Below, piece by piece: positions 1-12,022 of a stretch of 64,000 nucleotides of DNA. The position numbers were made by a program, and so were the translations under genes. Numbering within the stretch: position 1 is the stretch's first letter; each line of letters opens with the position of its first letter. The stretch covers positions 1,860,001 to 1,924,000 of the forward strand of contig LSAX01000007.1 in the NCBI GenBank assembly GCA_001557505.1, written 5' to 3'. The notes below the pieces were generated by a model. It worked only from the letters and a program-made list of their open reading frames with translations, did not search any database and had not been told where the DNA came from. This stretch comes from Reticulascus tulasneorum. Taxonomy: Eukaryota; Ascomycota; Sordariomycetes; Glomerellales; Reticulascaceae.

Positions 1-1655
1 AGACTCGAAGCGAAGTTCCGATGAAGAACTCAAACGCATTAGCAGCCGTGACGATGAGAAGGATCGTAAGAAGGGCCGAGAAACCGGTCGAAGAGACGAA
101 AAGGAGAAGGATGTTCGAGAACGTCGGGCCAGCAGCAATGATGACGACCCGGAGAAGAAGAGGTTCCGCGACAAAGTCACCACTGGCCTTGGAATCGCAG
201 CAACAGCCATTGGCCTCGGACAGGTCATCAAGGATAAGGACGAAAAGCCTGAAAGGGCTGACAAGGAGTCCAAGCGGCGTAGTGTCGATATAGAGCCAGT
301 AAGGGACGAGGAGGATCCTGCTGGCCGAGCCGCCGATCGTCGTCAGTCTCGGGATGTTGATGGCTCGAGAGACCGTGGAGATCGGCAACCGGTGATCGTG
401 GAGACACGCAAGATCGCTGCCGAGCCAAAGGACGAACCCGAGGCTCGTGATCGGAATCGCCGTGATGCGGAGGCAAGGTTGGCGGGCGACAGTCCCAGGG
501 ACGGATCTCCTGAGGACAACGATAAGCCTAAACCGCGTAGGCGGCGACCGTCGATCGCATTTAATCCCACCAACCCGGACGATATTAACGACTTGAAGGA
601 ACAGCTGGCAGCCATGAACACATCTGACAAGCCAAGAGAGAAGCCGAAGGCTACCATTATTGAGCCACCAAGAGAATTCCAAGACTCTCGTACCCCATCA
701 CCCAGAAAAGACCCCGTCTTCACGACCAGCGAGTCGACCATGGCGTCTTCCAGGGATGAACCAAGAGGTCGTGAACTGAGCATGCCCATGCCAGACGAAA
801 AGCAAGTCAGAGTTGTCTCGCCGCCCCGCGATAAGAATGATGCCAAACCGTTGAAGGGCATTCTCAAGCAACCTAAGCCTCAGTTCCCGGAGGTGGCGAA
901 CCCGATCCGCGAAGGTGTAGCGCCACACAAGGATGATAAAAAGCTAAAGGAGGCGCCCCCTGGTGCACGGTGGACAAAGGTCAGTCGGAAGATTGTCAAC
1001 CCAGAAGCATTGACAATCGGGAAGGAACGCTTTGAGGTCCGGGATGATTTCGTCATTGTTCTGCGAGTACTTAGCAAGGAGGAGATCCAGGCATATGCTG
1101 CTGCTACGCAGACATTGCGAGGTTAGTATTTTGTTTCCGTTCTGAGATTTTCTAGCTTCCTTTCCCTTTGAACTCTGCCATGAGCGCCATCCTCGTCAGC
1201 GGAGCTCCCTTGCGGAACGCTGTTGTTCGAGCCTTCAGTCCCAAACCTATACCATTCCATCATCTCGCTTTGTTTCATGAAGAAGCTCGACTAGCAGTTT
1301 GTGAGCCAAGCTAACATCGCATACAGAACGTCGGCGTGAAGAATCTGGAAAGGATCGTGATCGAGACACGGATCGTGGGCGAGACCGAGGTGATCGTGAG
1401 CGGGATGAGCCTGACGAGAGGCGAAGAGCTCATCGCCACCACAGACGAGACGACGAAGATGACGACAGATATGAGGAAGAACGTGAACGGGAAAAGGAAA
1501 GGGAGCGAGAGAAAGAGCGCAGTGAGCGGCACAGAAGGCGGAGGCGGGACGAAGACGAAGACGAAGATGAGGTGCGAAGACGAGAAGACCCACATCACCA
1601 CCACCATCATCACCACCGAGACCGCGATCGAGAATCCCTGGCGATCGAAGGTTGA
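1..1655 (+). CDS. DUF8035-like disordered charged protein, 3' part (5' end outside window)
   Basis: The reading frame is open from base 2, so the gene begins upstream of the window. Exons are 2..1121 and 1327..1655, about 482 visible residues. The 205-nt intron has a GTTAGT donor at 1122, a CTAAC branch near 1311 and an ACAG acceptor at 1326, and the join keeps frame. The visible protein is rich in Arg, Asp, Glu and Lys, with proline-rich linkers. A folded-looking segment near residues 320-373 carries RWTKVSRKIVNPEAL and DDFVIVLRVLSKEEIQ. It ends in a long Arg/Glu/Asp tail with a His cluster. The WTK..R..VNPEAL..G.ERFE..DDFVIVLRVL pattern matches fungal DUF8035-family proteins as I remember them. 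No biochemical function is known to me. Coding status is well supported; the family name is moderately sure. Confidence 0.75.
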
Positions 1656-3555
1656 GTGAAGCTGGATCCCATTGTCGATACAAAGTCAAAACACGAATAT
1701 GTGTCTGATTTAATTGCCTTATATTTTTTTAAAAAGTTTGCGAGAACAGCGTTGCTCTTGTATCCGGCGTTGGAGATATCTTTTCTTTTTGGGAGTCTCT
1801 GCTAAGGACCAAAGCTACCATGTTTGTAAAGAATCTAGAAGCGTCTGAATGGATATTTAATGTGCCCGGACAAACCTCCCGTGCCTTGCCGGCATACGTT
1901 GTTCAACGAGTGCGACACAGTGATACCGTGCTGTTGCTCTGCATGGTGTTGCAGATAGCCACAACAGAATGGTAGAACTATTTCCATTCTGTCTTGGATG
2001 TGTTGGCTCTGCGTCCTTGCAGATCACCTTATGTTTGTTACGCATGCTGATTTGTCCGCCGCCTCCCCATCTCCGTGGCAATGATGGTTGATCTCCGCGA
2101 TATATGAAACATACAGAAGCCGCGCGGCCGGAACACGAGTTTGATTCACTTGAGGTGTGCAGATGAATACTTCCGCTGTACTTCCCACATTTCCGATGTG
2201 ATTCATACTATTCCAATGGTCATGTTTTGGCGGAGCTATCTACACCTACGGACGTGTGGTTGTAGTTGGCGGAGGTTGGCAATCGGGTACAGAGTTCAAG
2301 CCGGAGCAGTTGTGGGATGCCAAAGTCCCCAACTATTGGCGTTGCGTCCGATTTTTAGAAGGCATCAATCGTGTACCATTGATATTGGATGACGTCGGGA
2401 TGCCCTTCCAAGAGGTGTAGATGCTGTTCGCGACGATGGCCTGTTGGTGACTAGCAGATCGATCTACCGTGTTTTCCTTGTATTAACTCTAGAAACATGC
2501 TTGAAGTTATGGGACGAAAGGTCCAGACCAAATGCAGATTGCTCGAGACCCAGAAGCTTCTGTCCCTGCCATGTATTCCATCACAATGATGTTCACCCTC
2601 TCCTTACAGGTGAGCCTCAAGAGAAGCAGTCGAGCTCCCGCAGCCTGTCATGCTTCAAGACGGCCATCCGAGAGGGTGTCGATTTGATCCATCCTGGGGA
2701 CGAAAGGTTCATGAAAGAATCTAGTGTTACCTTGAGCCCAGCTCTGTACCTCAGTGAGCTTGACCGTCTGCATCTCTCGCCACTTGGTTCCAGTCCATTG
2801 CAAGAAACTAAAGCCGGCTGTGAACCACTCAGTCCTACTTACCCCTTTCCGGGACAAACAATGGACGTCTCTCAACGTAAGACGTCCAGCAGAACCAAAA
2901 GTACAACACGTAGCCCCTGAGTTATCTCCTACATTGGATAACAGGCAGGCAATGTCTCGATTATACCGTAGAGCCTACAGCGTTGATGCTACCCAGGATT
3001 CCCTTGACGAGACAGGAGAGTGTGCATCACGGTTGTCTATTACGCCAAACCTAGCCGAAATTGTTTCACCTTTTAGTCAAGTGAGGCAACCTGAGCGTAA
3101 GGCTAGTAGCAATTGATGCTTGTTTATATGTCGGAGGATTCCATGACCACAGACGAGCTTGCGTGCTCCGTATCAAGTCCCTTCGAATCGTCAAGTATTC
3201 TTGTCTATAAAACCCAGAATGATGCCTGTTTCCTTAGTTCACTGCTCGAAAGCGTGTAAGATCACCTCCTTACGGCGGAAGGAGGTTTACTATTCGGCCT
3301 GGGAAACATGAGACTCGGTTGATGTAAACAATGATATATTCATCGCTAGGAGTGTGAAAGGCTCCGATCTACGAAATCTGATCTGAAAACTTGTTAATCG
3401 ATGCTTGATATTAACAAGATACTTGCCTACAGCTCTGGCAACTCTATTCGCACCAAAAAGGTAACCCTTCAGGCGTTTGATATCGCCTCGCAATGTTGCT
3501 GAAGACTACCTGGACTATGACCCCCGACCACAGCCGCCACGGCGCCGATTAAACC
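1656..3555. other. Non-coding stretch with one decayed coding island
   Basis: No gene model can be supported. Open segments are short, in conflicting frames, and lack start codon plus splice context. One protein-like segment lies at 2256-2420 on the + strand: the frame reads Gly/Trp-rich residues then a Trp/Arg/Phe-containing run ending LILDDVGMPFQEV before TAG. It has no believable start or flanking exons, so it is probably a relic. A perfect 8-bp hairpin (arms 3264-3271 and 3279-3286, 7-nt loop) is present. The rest shows nothing recognisable. Confidence 0.5.
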
Positions 3556-4010
3556 GTGGCCTGATGATCAACCTTGCAGAGCAACCGGAGAACGGAGTTG
3601 CTATACAATCCTGACGGTATCATCTAGCAGGAGACATGATGTTCCTGACCCAGTCATGGACGAACGATGGCATACTCGGGTTTGCTATTTTGAAAGGGGG
3701 CTAGTAGATCGTTTCTCGGAACAGGCTGAAGATGATAGCGAGCCCCGATCGCCCACGGGGCGCTGGCTTCTTGTTACATATCTTTGGGCTCATAATCGCG
3801 AATGGTTGACACGCATTGATGGAAGGACTTGATCTCCTATGGAGGTGATTCTGGTATGTGTTTGGTTTGCATTATCTCCTTCCTACCAGCTTCAACTACG
3901 TTCTTATTCTAATAAAGCGGCTTCTATAGTATCCGTGTCTCCCAAAGGGTCCGTCGCGCCGAAGGCCGCGATAACAACTCAGGTTGAAAGATGTTGTACG
4001 AGCTCGCACG
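3556..4010 (+). pseudogene. Decayed coding island, unknown protein
   Basis: Several stretches look like real protein but lie in different frames. One frame (about 3575-3625) reads TELLYNPDGII and then a stop. The next frame is open through 3629-3832 and has strongly protein-like composition, including DERWHTRVCYFERG and GRWLLVTYLWAHNREWL. It stops at TGA 3830-3832, while another frame carries on (LISYGGDSG) up to a GTATGT donor-like site near 3853. Frame changes without splice signals point to a pseudogene. I do not recognise the family. It could instead be a poorly modelled gene with very short introns. Confidence 0.35.
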
Positions 4011-7000
4011 AGAATCGAAGAGACTATTGCGTTCACTACACGCCTTGTTTGCTCGGAAGTATCCCCTCCAGTTCTACGTGGCACGCCTTTCTCCAAACGT
4101 CTGACCAGTCTACGCGGTCTTATGAACAACGACGCGAGATCTCTGCTCTACGCAAGTCACGAGAGGCCTGCTAAGGTACGGAGGATAGCATGGCACGAGG
4201 CTGGCAGGAACATCTGTATTGCACCATGATGGACATCCTGCGCGTATGTCTCCTAACTCCTGAGGCCTCGTTCTGGCGCCAGCATGCTGCCGAACACGTC
4301 TATGGGAGGAGGGGAATGTTCGCTGCATGGCAGAGATCCTTCCTCGAAAACGGGGTACGGAGAGGAGGATTTGACAAAGTCAGGAGCGCATGCTTGCCAT
4401 TCGAAGGGCAGTTCGAAGGAGGCTCGTATACTAGCCGTGCTCGTTGGGAATGAGAGCGAAAGCAAACTGCCATCCTCACGGAGACAGGGAGACAGAGACA
4501 CATCTTCTTCCTTCGTACCCCGAAGACCGAACTTCTTTCCAACTCCTCCAAGAAGACAAGACCTCCACTGCAGAGTGGCCGTCAATCCACTGACAGCGCA
4601 GCCGACAACATAGCCCTCTCGCTCCTGGTCTCGAGCAACTGCACTCGCAGCTCCGAACCTAATCCCTCTCCATCCGCCCTCTCCCTGCCCATGCGCCCTC
4701 CCACGCAATGCAGCGGGTCACAATCAACCTCCTCTCTCGTTTCGACCTCGACTCCCTCATGCTCCTCGCACCGCCAGTCCAGAGTTTCAATAGAAGCGCG
4801 GATATAGCAAAGCCCATCAACGACCCACCTCCCTTCCTCTAGCAGTCCGAGACATATCAGTTCAATTTCGACCTCAATGCGTGAGGTTCCAAGCCCCCCA
4901 CGTAGTAGGATATTCGCGGTGCAAAGAGGGCACAGCACCGCTCCGCTTCTCGCCAGCCCGTGCAATAGACCCGGCCGACCACACACCCACCCCAGCGCCC
5001 GCATGCCTAAATTTAGGGCAACTAGTTGGTTAACTGGGCCTGCATCCCAGTTCCGATGCAACCGTGCTGAGTCCTACATGCTGCAGCAGAACTTAATAGA
5101 ACGTTTCCAAAACGCGCCTCATTTCCCCCAATTCAAGGTCGCGGGCAGCAAAGTCGAACGACGTTCGGCTTGGAATTCTCCGCGGGCTTTTCACGACCAC
5201 GCAAAAGTCCCGCGGGTCTGCTCCAATGAACGTCTTCCAGAATATGGGGAGGGTGAATTGAGTGTCATTTGTTTTCCAGGTTTGCAGTCTGGGGCCCGCT
5301 GACGATTGTAACTGCATGATGATCATCTACCCTGTGCTTGCAGAACCCAGGGTGGTTCGTAAGCTCATTTACTGATCATTGCTCTGCTGCTGCTGCAATG
5401 GAGTTTTGGCCAGGACATGGTCCGATCGTGACGCCCCCTTCCCCTTCTCACTGCATTGCACGGCTCCTCCCGCTGACTGGATGGTGGCAAGAGTCTGGGT
5501 CTGAACTGTCTGAACTGTCTGGGGGGTCAACAGGGCCACAAACTGAACGACGGAACCCAAGCTCAGCCTGGATCTACATACAAGCAATCAAGAAGACAGG
5601 GCAATGACTCCTGTGGCAGTGAGTGTATAATTAGTAAATCTTTTGGGATATTCGTGTGAAAGCTTACAACACTCCTTGTTTGAAAGCCATAATCAAGAAT
5701 ACGGGCACCAATAACTTTCAAAATGCCAGTTCGACATCTGGCGTACCTCGAGTTTCATGTCGCCCCCCGGGGTGATATCTTGAGAGTTCGCTGAGCTTCT
5801 CCGCGAACCCTGGCGACAGGTGGACCGCTTTGAGAGCAACAAACCTTAGAATGTGGGTTTGGGATGGGGGAGCAGTAAGAATCTTAGGTGAGAGACGAGG
5901 AGCCCAATGAGTGCAGATCCTCGGGTCTGGGGATCCTGTAGCCACCTTCCCAATATCTTCAACTATTGCGAGTTATTATCCAAGATGCAGCACTGTGTTG
6001 CCCCCCCCCCCCCCCCCCCCCCCGCCTATCATTATAAAAAGTTGAACATGGTGGAGAATGCTAACTGCAGATGCAAGCACTCAGGCAACCAGGGAATGCC
6101 TCCTGGATGATCTACTGCGTATGAAATTGTTGTGCATCTTTAGCTCCTGCTCCTGGGATAGGGTTGCCTGGTCCAGACCACAACCGAAGCCGGTCTCCTC
6201 ACTCCCCCTCACTGCCCTCTGCGCCGTCTTCACGCATGGAGAGAGCCAAGTTGCCGACATCCTTTGCCAAGCTTTCACCGGCTGCCACCCTCAGCAAAAG
6301 GCATGCCTGACGAAACTAACTCGTCGTATATACTTTCACCCGCTTGGCGCGATTCACGACAGCAGGAATGTTGCATTCTATGGAATGGTGATCTCTGGAC
6401 GCGGCATGAGTCTGCAGGGTAACGTTTCTAACTGTGCCTCATGCTGTTCCTTGGTATCATGATATCACTCCTACCCTCCACAGAAGCGAATTCATCGCGG
6501 TTGAACACGAATACTACCTCACAGGGACAGTGTAGGCTCCCCTGCTAGCCTTCAGAATTCTGATAGTTCCCACCTGCCTTCTACGCCCTATGGCTGCGGC
6601 GATCGTCGCATGGGCCGAACGCTGGGAATCAACAACTATCGGCGTAGAATGCCGCCATGCAATAATGTGCCTCTGGCGCTGTTTGCTTCGGCCGACCGCG
6701 GAATGTTGATACTGAGCTCGTTTAGCTTCGCCTATCACTGGCCTATACAGCTCGATGACGCAAACAAACAACGACTACACGCTATGCTGCGCCGAAGACT
6801 TGCACATAAACCATGGGCGATGACTTTGGGCAGATCGATATTCAGCACCAGCAGTGATTCTCTCCGTCTGTGAACGGAAACTCGGTGTGCTAGACGCGCT
6901 TGAATACAACCTAGGGGCTTTGATTGCGGGTTCCTGTGATGACGCCCGCTCATCTGGTTCAAATACGAGTGCTGATTAAACTGAGTATCTTCTGTAGTCT

Positions 7001-10000
7001 CTAGGCTTCACGAGGCGCAGACGCGGCACCGCCAGCGGGGAAACTGATCCAAGTGATCTCGTGTTTTGACATCTGGCTGTTCCTCAACCGCATCTCCTGG
7101 CCTTTCAATAGACCTCAATACCCTGCATGCTCCATCAGCATCAAGCCTCCAAAGGAACCACAGCATCACTTGGCGCAAGACGTGCGGACTTGCGACCCTG
7201 CAGAGCTACATCGGTGAGTCTAGTTCCGCAAGAAGACGTGCATGGTGACATGAAGAGAAAAAGGAAGCAAACCAAATCTTCTAGCTTGCGAGCTGAACGG
7301 GTATGGAGGTTCGCATTCACTTGGATGCCAAAATGATATAGATCGATATGCAATAGTAAAAAGCACCGCTCACCGACTCCGATGATTCGGCGGTGTACAA
7401 GTCAAAGTTTAGGACGGGACTACTCGAAAGAAATGGTACCTATTCCCCTTGAGAGAGTTAAGATGTTCACCGCTATTATCTCTATGCAGACCAAGAAAAA
7501 CTTCGCCATGGCTCTGCGTAGAACCCTATCATGTGTCGACTATCAGCAGTGTCATGAGGTAGGGGAAAGGCTAATAGTGAGACTAAACGGCGAACCGTGT
7601 TCCGAAAGGAAAAAAACTGCCTGTGGTGGCTGAATCTATCTGCCGTCGAGTCTTTAGACAAGCCTTGCATTTAACTGACTAGATCGAATCTGTGGAACTG
7701 CAGGGTTCTTGAGCACAGCTCATATTGCGTTCGTTTTAGATTGAATCGTGAGATGGCCGTGGCTGTGTCTCTGATGGTGAGGATACACGAGTGCCCGCAG
7801 CACAGCAAGACTCTTAAACTACGCAGAAGAAAAAGAAACGGTGCTTCGAACCGCTCGAGTCAACTGGTAAAAGTTTGCCTGTAATTGGGGGGCGCGGGTG
7901 TGGCAAGCATATTATGAAGAAGCTTGATTTCGAATCCAGGTCCCAGAGCAACTCGAGACAACCCAGCTCCCGAGAAGAGGAGCAGCCATGCTGCAAAGGC
8001 AGCTTACAAAACACCATGGTCTTCCCCGTGCGACTGCTTATTAAGTTCAGTGTGGTGGTGTGATATTGTGTCTGGAACAGAGTTGCATGTTACGCAGCAG
8101 AAGGGCGTCCGCGGCAGTGGCACGACTTGATGAGGCACATCTGTGGCAAAGTGCCCATCAAAAGCAAGAGCTTGTTCAGTATGTATGAGAAAAAAGAAAC
8201 ACCTTGGATATCAAGCGGTCGATAATCACTTGAGCATTGCCCACATACCGGCAGGAGCGCCACCATCCTAAGGTGGTTGGGTGTTGGGCACAAAAAGCAA
8301 ATACTGCGGTACAGTCAAATCCGATCAGAGTAGACTTGGACGATGGACAGCTTGAGATCGTTTCACTAGTCAGCCATCTTTTCTTGAAGTTGCTTTTTCT
8401 TCAGGTCTTGATATGACCAGTCTGTCGGAAGAGGTGGGTTCTTTATCCAATCAGATGAGATGCGTTGTTGGCGGCCGTTCGAGACGTCGATGCTATCAAC
8501 ATGACTGTGGGGGGTTATTCGTATGACCAATCGCATGTGCTGGGCCATTCCTACCCACTCGCTGTCCGAGCACATTGCCTACCGACCAAGCCACATCTCA
8601 ACCGAGGTGGGCGAGCACTTAGAGTTCCCGTCACGGGTCACAGTGTCAGCCTACCGATATTATCGGATACGTGCCGTGCCATTCCATCCAAGCCATCCCC
8701 CCAAAAAGCAATATCGCCAGTGATCGTCAGTTCGTAATGTGATAGGAATCTGGCGAAAGATGTATGTGGCAGACTACGTGACTTCAAGTGGCGTCTCCTG
8801 GTGGAGCCCTGGACACAGCTATGGTCTGTTTGGAGCTGACATATACGCACCCCAGTTAATATTTGACGAGCAAGGGAGTCCCAGCTAGGTGACATGGGGT
8901 CTGTGGCAGATTTGTGCACTGGGATTAGTGAGATCTTGCTTGGAGATATGTATGCCTGCACAGATGGATCTGTGATTCCCTGAGGGGCCCTTGAAGGCAG
9001 GCCCTTCGGGCATCACAGGGAGTTCACAAGGCTGGATGAGAACCCCCATGATCGGGAGGCAGTCAAGCTGTGAAGCGCCAGACCGTATCGAATTAAGCTA
9101 GAACAGAAAGAAGCAAATACTATTCAAGCGTCCGACCGGTCTTTGAAATGCATGTTATTACACGGAGTGTTGTGTATATATATCACTGAGTAGCTATTCG
9201 TAGTGCAATCTCTTGCTACTACGATACCGTAGTATGTAATCCGTAATCTGTATGTAATGTTTGAAACAGGGGTAAATGAATTTCGGATGGTTTTGGCTAC
9301 TGCCGAGAACAAACAAGTCCTAGATAAATGGGTGGAGGCGATGGAAGCGATGTTCGAAGTTTGGGGTTTATCCGAAACTGGCTAACTGTTGGAGCAACAG
9401 TGCATGGTTCTGGTCGGGAATACTTTTAAGAACCGTGGACTTTATTCTCTTCTCGAGCAACAGACGCGGTTGCGGGTCAGTTTGAGCGGGACGCGGCTTG
9501 CAAGGATCCAAGACGCGATGAAATGACAGCCAACGGTTCAAAGTCGTATAGTCTGTTGCCTGGATTGCGCACTGACTTTCTGCAACATTGAAGATTCCGG
9601 ATGCACCTGCAATCCGCCGCGACGAAATGAGGTTAAGAGGAACTTTGACGATATGAGGTGATTTGCACATTTGGGATATCGTCCCCCCCCCCTTTTCTTG
9701 CCAGAGTGCCTAATTATGTGCCATGATTCATCAAAGAGTCGGGCCAAGGCGGAAAGACGTGTCCTTGAACTGGTCCCAAGAAACTGCAAGTATTCTTTCT
9801 CGCCACGTGTGGGCTGATGATATTCAGGATCGAGTCGAAAACGGTACTAGCTGCTCGAGCCGATGACACTCGACGGCGTCAATGGTGGAGCTTCCGACAG
9901 CCTGGCCCAGTGAACGTGAGGGTTACTGTTCGTGCGTTGTTAACCTGAGCTCCATTAGAGGGAATATCCATGCTGTGACGCTCTGTGGTGAGGTTGAGTT

Positions 10001-10920
10001 GAGTATTATATGTAAGGTCAGCATTTGTACTTCCACTAGAGCCGCCTTTGGGTAGTACTGCTACGTATTAGACCTTTGCAGGACTATCGCCCAGGTGCTA
10101 TGCCTTCCACTAGCACTTGCAGCGGGCTGTGGGTTGCAATCAAATCGCGAGGACTGGACTTTGACACTGGTGGCATGCATTAGAGCTGCAGATACAGATG
10201 CGCCCACAGACCAGTATGTGCATCGTAATTGTGGCAAGGAGACGGTAGTGCGGTAGTATTAGACGGCTCTTTCATTTTCTGATCAGCAAGGTACATTACC
10301 ACAGTGGTAAAGGTCTACGATTCGTAGGTATTTGTGTGTTTTGCGAGGGACGCAGTCTCTTCTGAAGCCCTTCCGGAAGCCCCCCCGCACTTTTGGGCCA
10401 GGATTGTGCCGAAGTTGAATCCTTTGGGAACTTTCCCTGCCAGAGACATCCACGGGAAAGTCATCCGGCATCGATAACCTAGCTTCTTGTCTGTCCTAGC
10501 GCTCGCAAGTTCCTGTTTTAGCTTTACCGTCCTGGTAAGCAGTTCGTCTCGGACAGTGAGATGGTTTGGACAAGCTTCGTGGGGTTTCCAAGGTCTCTCA
10601 GACTGTCAAGTGACAATGAGATGCCCAGGCAAGAAGCTCTGTGCTCTATCAAACCGTCCAAACGGATAGCCCATGCCGATAACCCACATGCGGTAGCAGC
10701 GCCCACATTCCTTGTCAGCCACCTGTTTGGCCCCTATCCTTGAGCTCCCCCCCCTGCTACCCTCGTCGAATCCTGGTGCAGCCGCGGTGGCAAAAAGGGT
10801 TTCGTGCCATGTAGTGGGTTAGGTGCAGTCAACGGTCGGGGTGTGTGCAACGAGCTCCCTGACCGACTTTTTCCTTGGGTTCCCAGATGTGGGCCTACAT
10901 GGGTGGGGCCTGGCGCGGGT
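4011..10920. other. Gene-free stretch
   Basis: About 6.9 kb without a supportable gene. ORFs are short, overlap on both strands and mostly lack good start or splice context. A weak protein-like run on + near 6590-6700 (MAAAIVAWAERWES) ends at stops and has no partners. Another + frame near 4010-4100 (LYELARESKRLLRSL) also stops quickly. Poly-C tracts occur at 6001-6023 and 9683-9692. Nothing else is recognised. It may be old relics plus distal regulatory DNA of the 22.4 kb gene. Confidence 0.45.
6001..6023. repeat. Poly-C homopolymer tract (23 nt)
   Basis: Uninterrupted run of 23 C, directly visible. It is one of six C runs of 15 nt or a similar order in this window. Such tracts are slippage-prone, so the exact length in the assembly is uncertain. 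Confidence 0.9.
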
Positions 10921-12022
10921 GGTTTTGCGGAGGATGCTGGTACAGATGAAGAAATTGAAGGCGCGCTCATGTACCAGATCATTGGCGCATGTTTCTACGG
11001 GCTTTTCTCGACCGCGACCGGGAGTTGAAGAATGATCATTGGATATCTTGGCTCTTCTACTCGTTTGGGGAACCTGCAAGACCGTTTCTGGCTTATGCAT
11101 GGGCCAGGGACAATGAGACATTGCGGTAACCGCGTATGACTGTCTAGGAGTTGAGTCTTTACGTAGTCTCGTGAACAAAGGCATTGCCGGCCATTACCAA
11201 CTGCGAACTGCTATTGAGGCTCTTTCGAGACCGTGGCTTGCCAATGATGTCGCCCCTGCGACCTTCAACGTGGTAAGGGTCGTTTGCTGGGAGCGTATGG
11301 ATACGCAAAAGAAAGGCTTACGGGGATCAGTGGCAGGATCTTACGCCTGGGTACCGTAGCACCGGAGACCTGGTGGAGAGTCGCACTATCTATTCACCAC
11401 CAATGTGGACAGCAATTCTCCGAACAATCGCTGGCGGCAGGGAGGCACGAGGGTAAGGCCGGAGATTGAGCCTAGACGTTTGACGGGGACCTGTCAAGCT
11501 CATCCCGTAACAGGGAATCGCCGGGTGGTCCTACACTGCGGCATGGCAAGTGGCCACGCTTTGCTTTGCAGATGCTGTGAGGCCCTGTCTCGAGGTACCG
11601 CTTCGCTCGAGCGGGTGGTTCGTGATGCCTTGCCTTAGTGAACTGACACGCTGGATGTGCTGCTTGCTGTCAATCATCTTGGATGGGGTCAGATCTGCCG
11701 GTCAAGGATTGATGCAGCCCACGGAAGTCGCGCTGGGCCCTCACGTCTGTGAAACCCAGCACCATCCACGAGGACGACGAGCTATCCCGGACGAGAAGGA
11801 ACAGGCCGGAAGCTCATGGTAATCGTACCGACGTTCATGCTGCCTGGTTCAATGAGTTTGATGCACAGCAACTCGAATCGAAACATGGTCGGCGATGATC
11901 ACGGTCAAGCAATGCCCGAGGCGACAGCATCCGCCTCAGCTCGGCCTCCAATAGGGGAGCGGGTTATTATCCGAACATGGGAATGGCGCAGGACGAGGTG
12001 GGCGGAACGGCAGAGAGATTGA
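10921..12022 (+). pseudogene. Decayed multi-segment coding relic, unknown protein
   Basis: Four neighbouring + strand segments read like protein but in shifting frames. About 10930-11028 contains EEIEGALMYQIIGACFYG. 11001-11129 contains KNDHWISWLFYSFGEPARP and then a stop. 11280-11456 contains KAYGDQWQDLTPGYRSTG and ends IAGGREARG before a TAA. 11514-11822 contains GIAGWSYTAAWQVATLC. A GTAAGG donor at 11453 and a CAG acceptor at 11513 bracket a plausible 61-nt intron. No continuous join gives an intact protein, since stops and frame slips remain between segments. This suggests a degraded gene. I cannot assign a family. GC content is kept, so RIP is not the obvious cause. Confidence 0.35.

Noticed and set aside
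2444..2920. 158-codon ORF (+)
   Set aside because: No ATG at its start, low-complexity Ser/Pro/Arg composition, and no splice partners or recognisable motif.
3261..3272. GATCACCTCCTTA-like string identical to the end of bacterial 16S rRNA
   Set aside because: Only about 13 nt match, no rRNA sequence precedes it, and the organism is a fungus. It is part of a short hairpin and best explained by chance.
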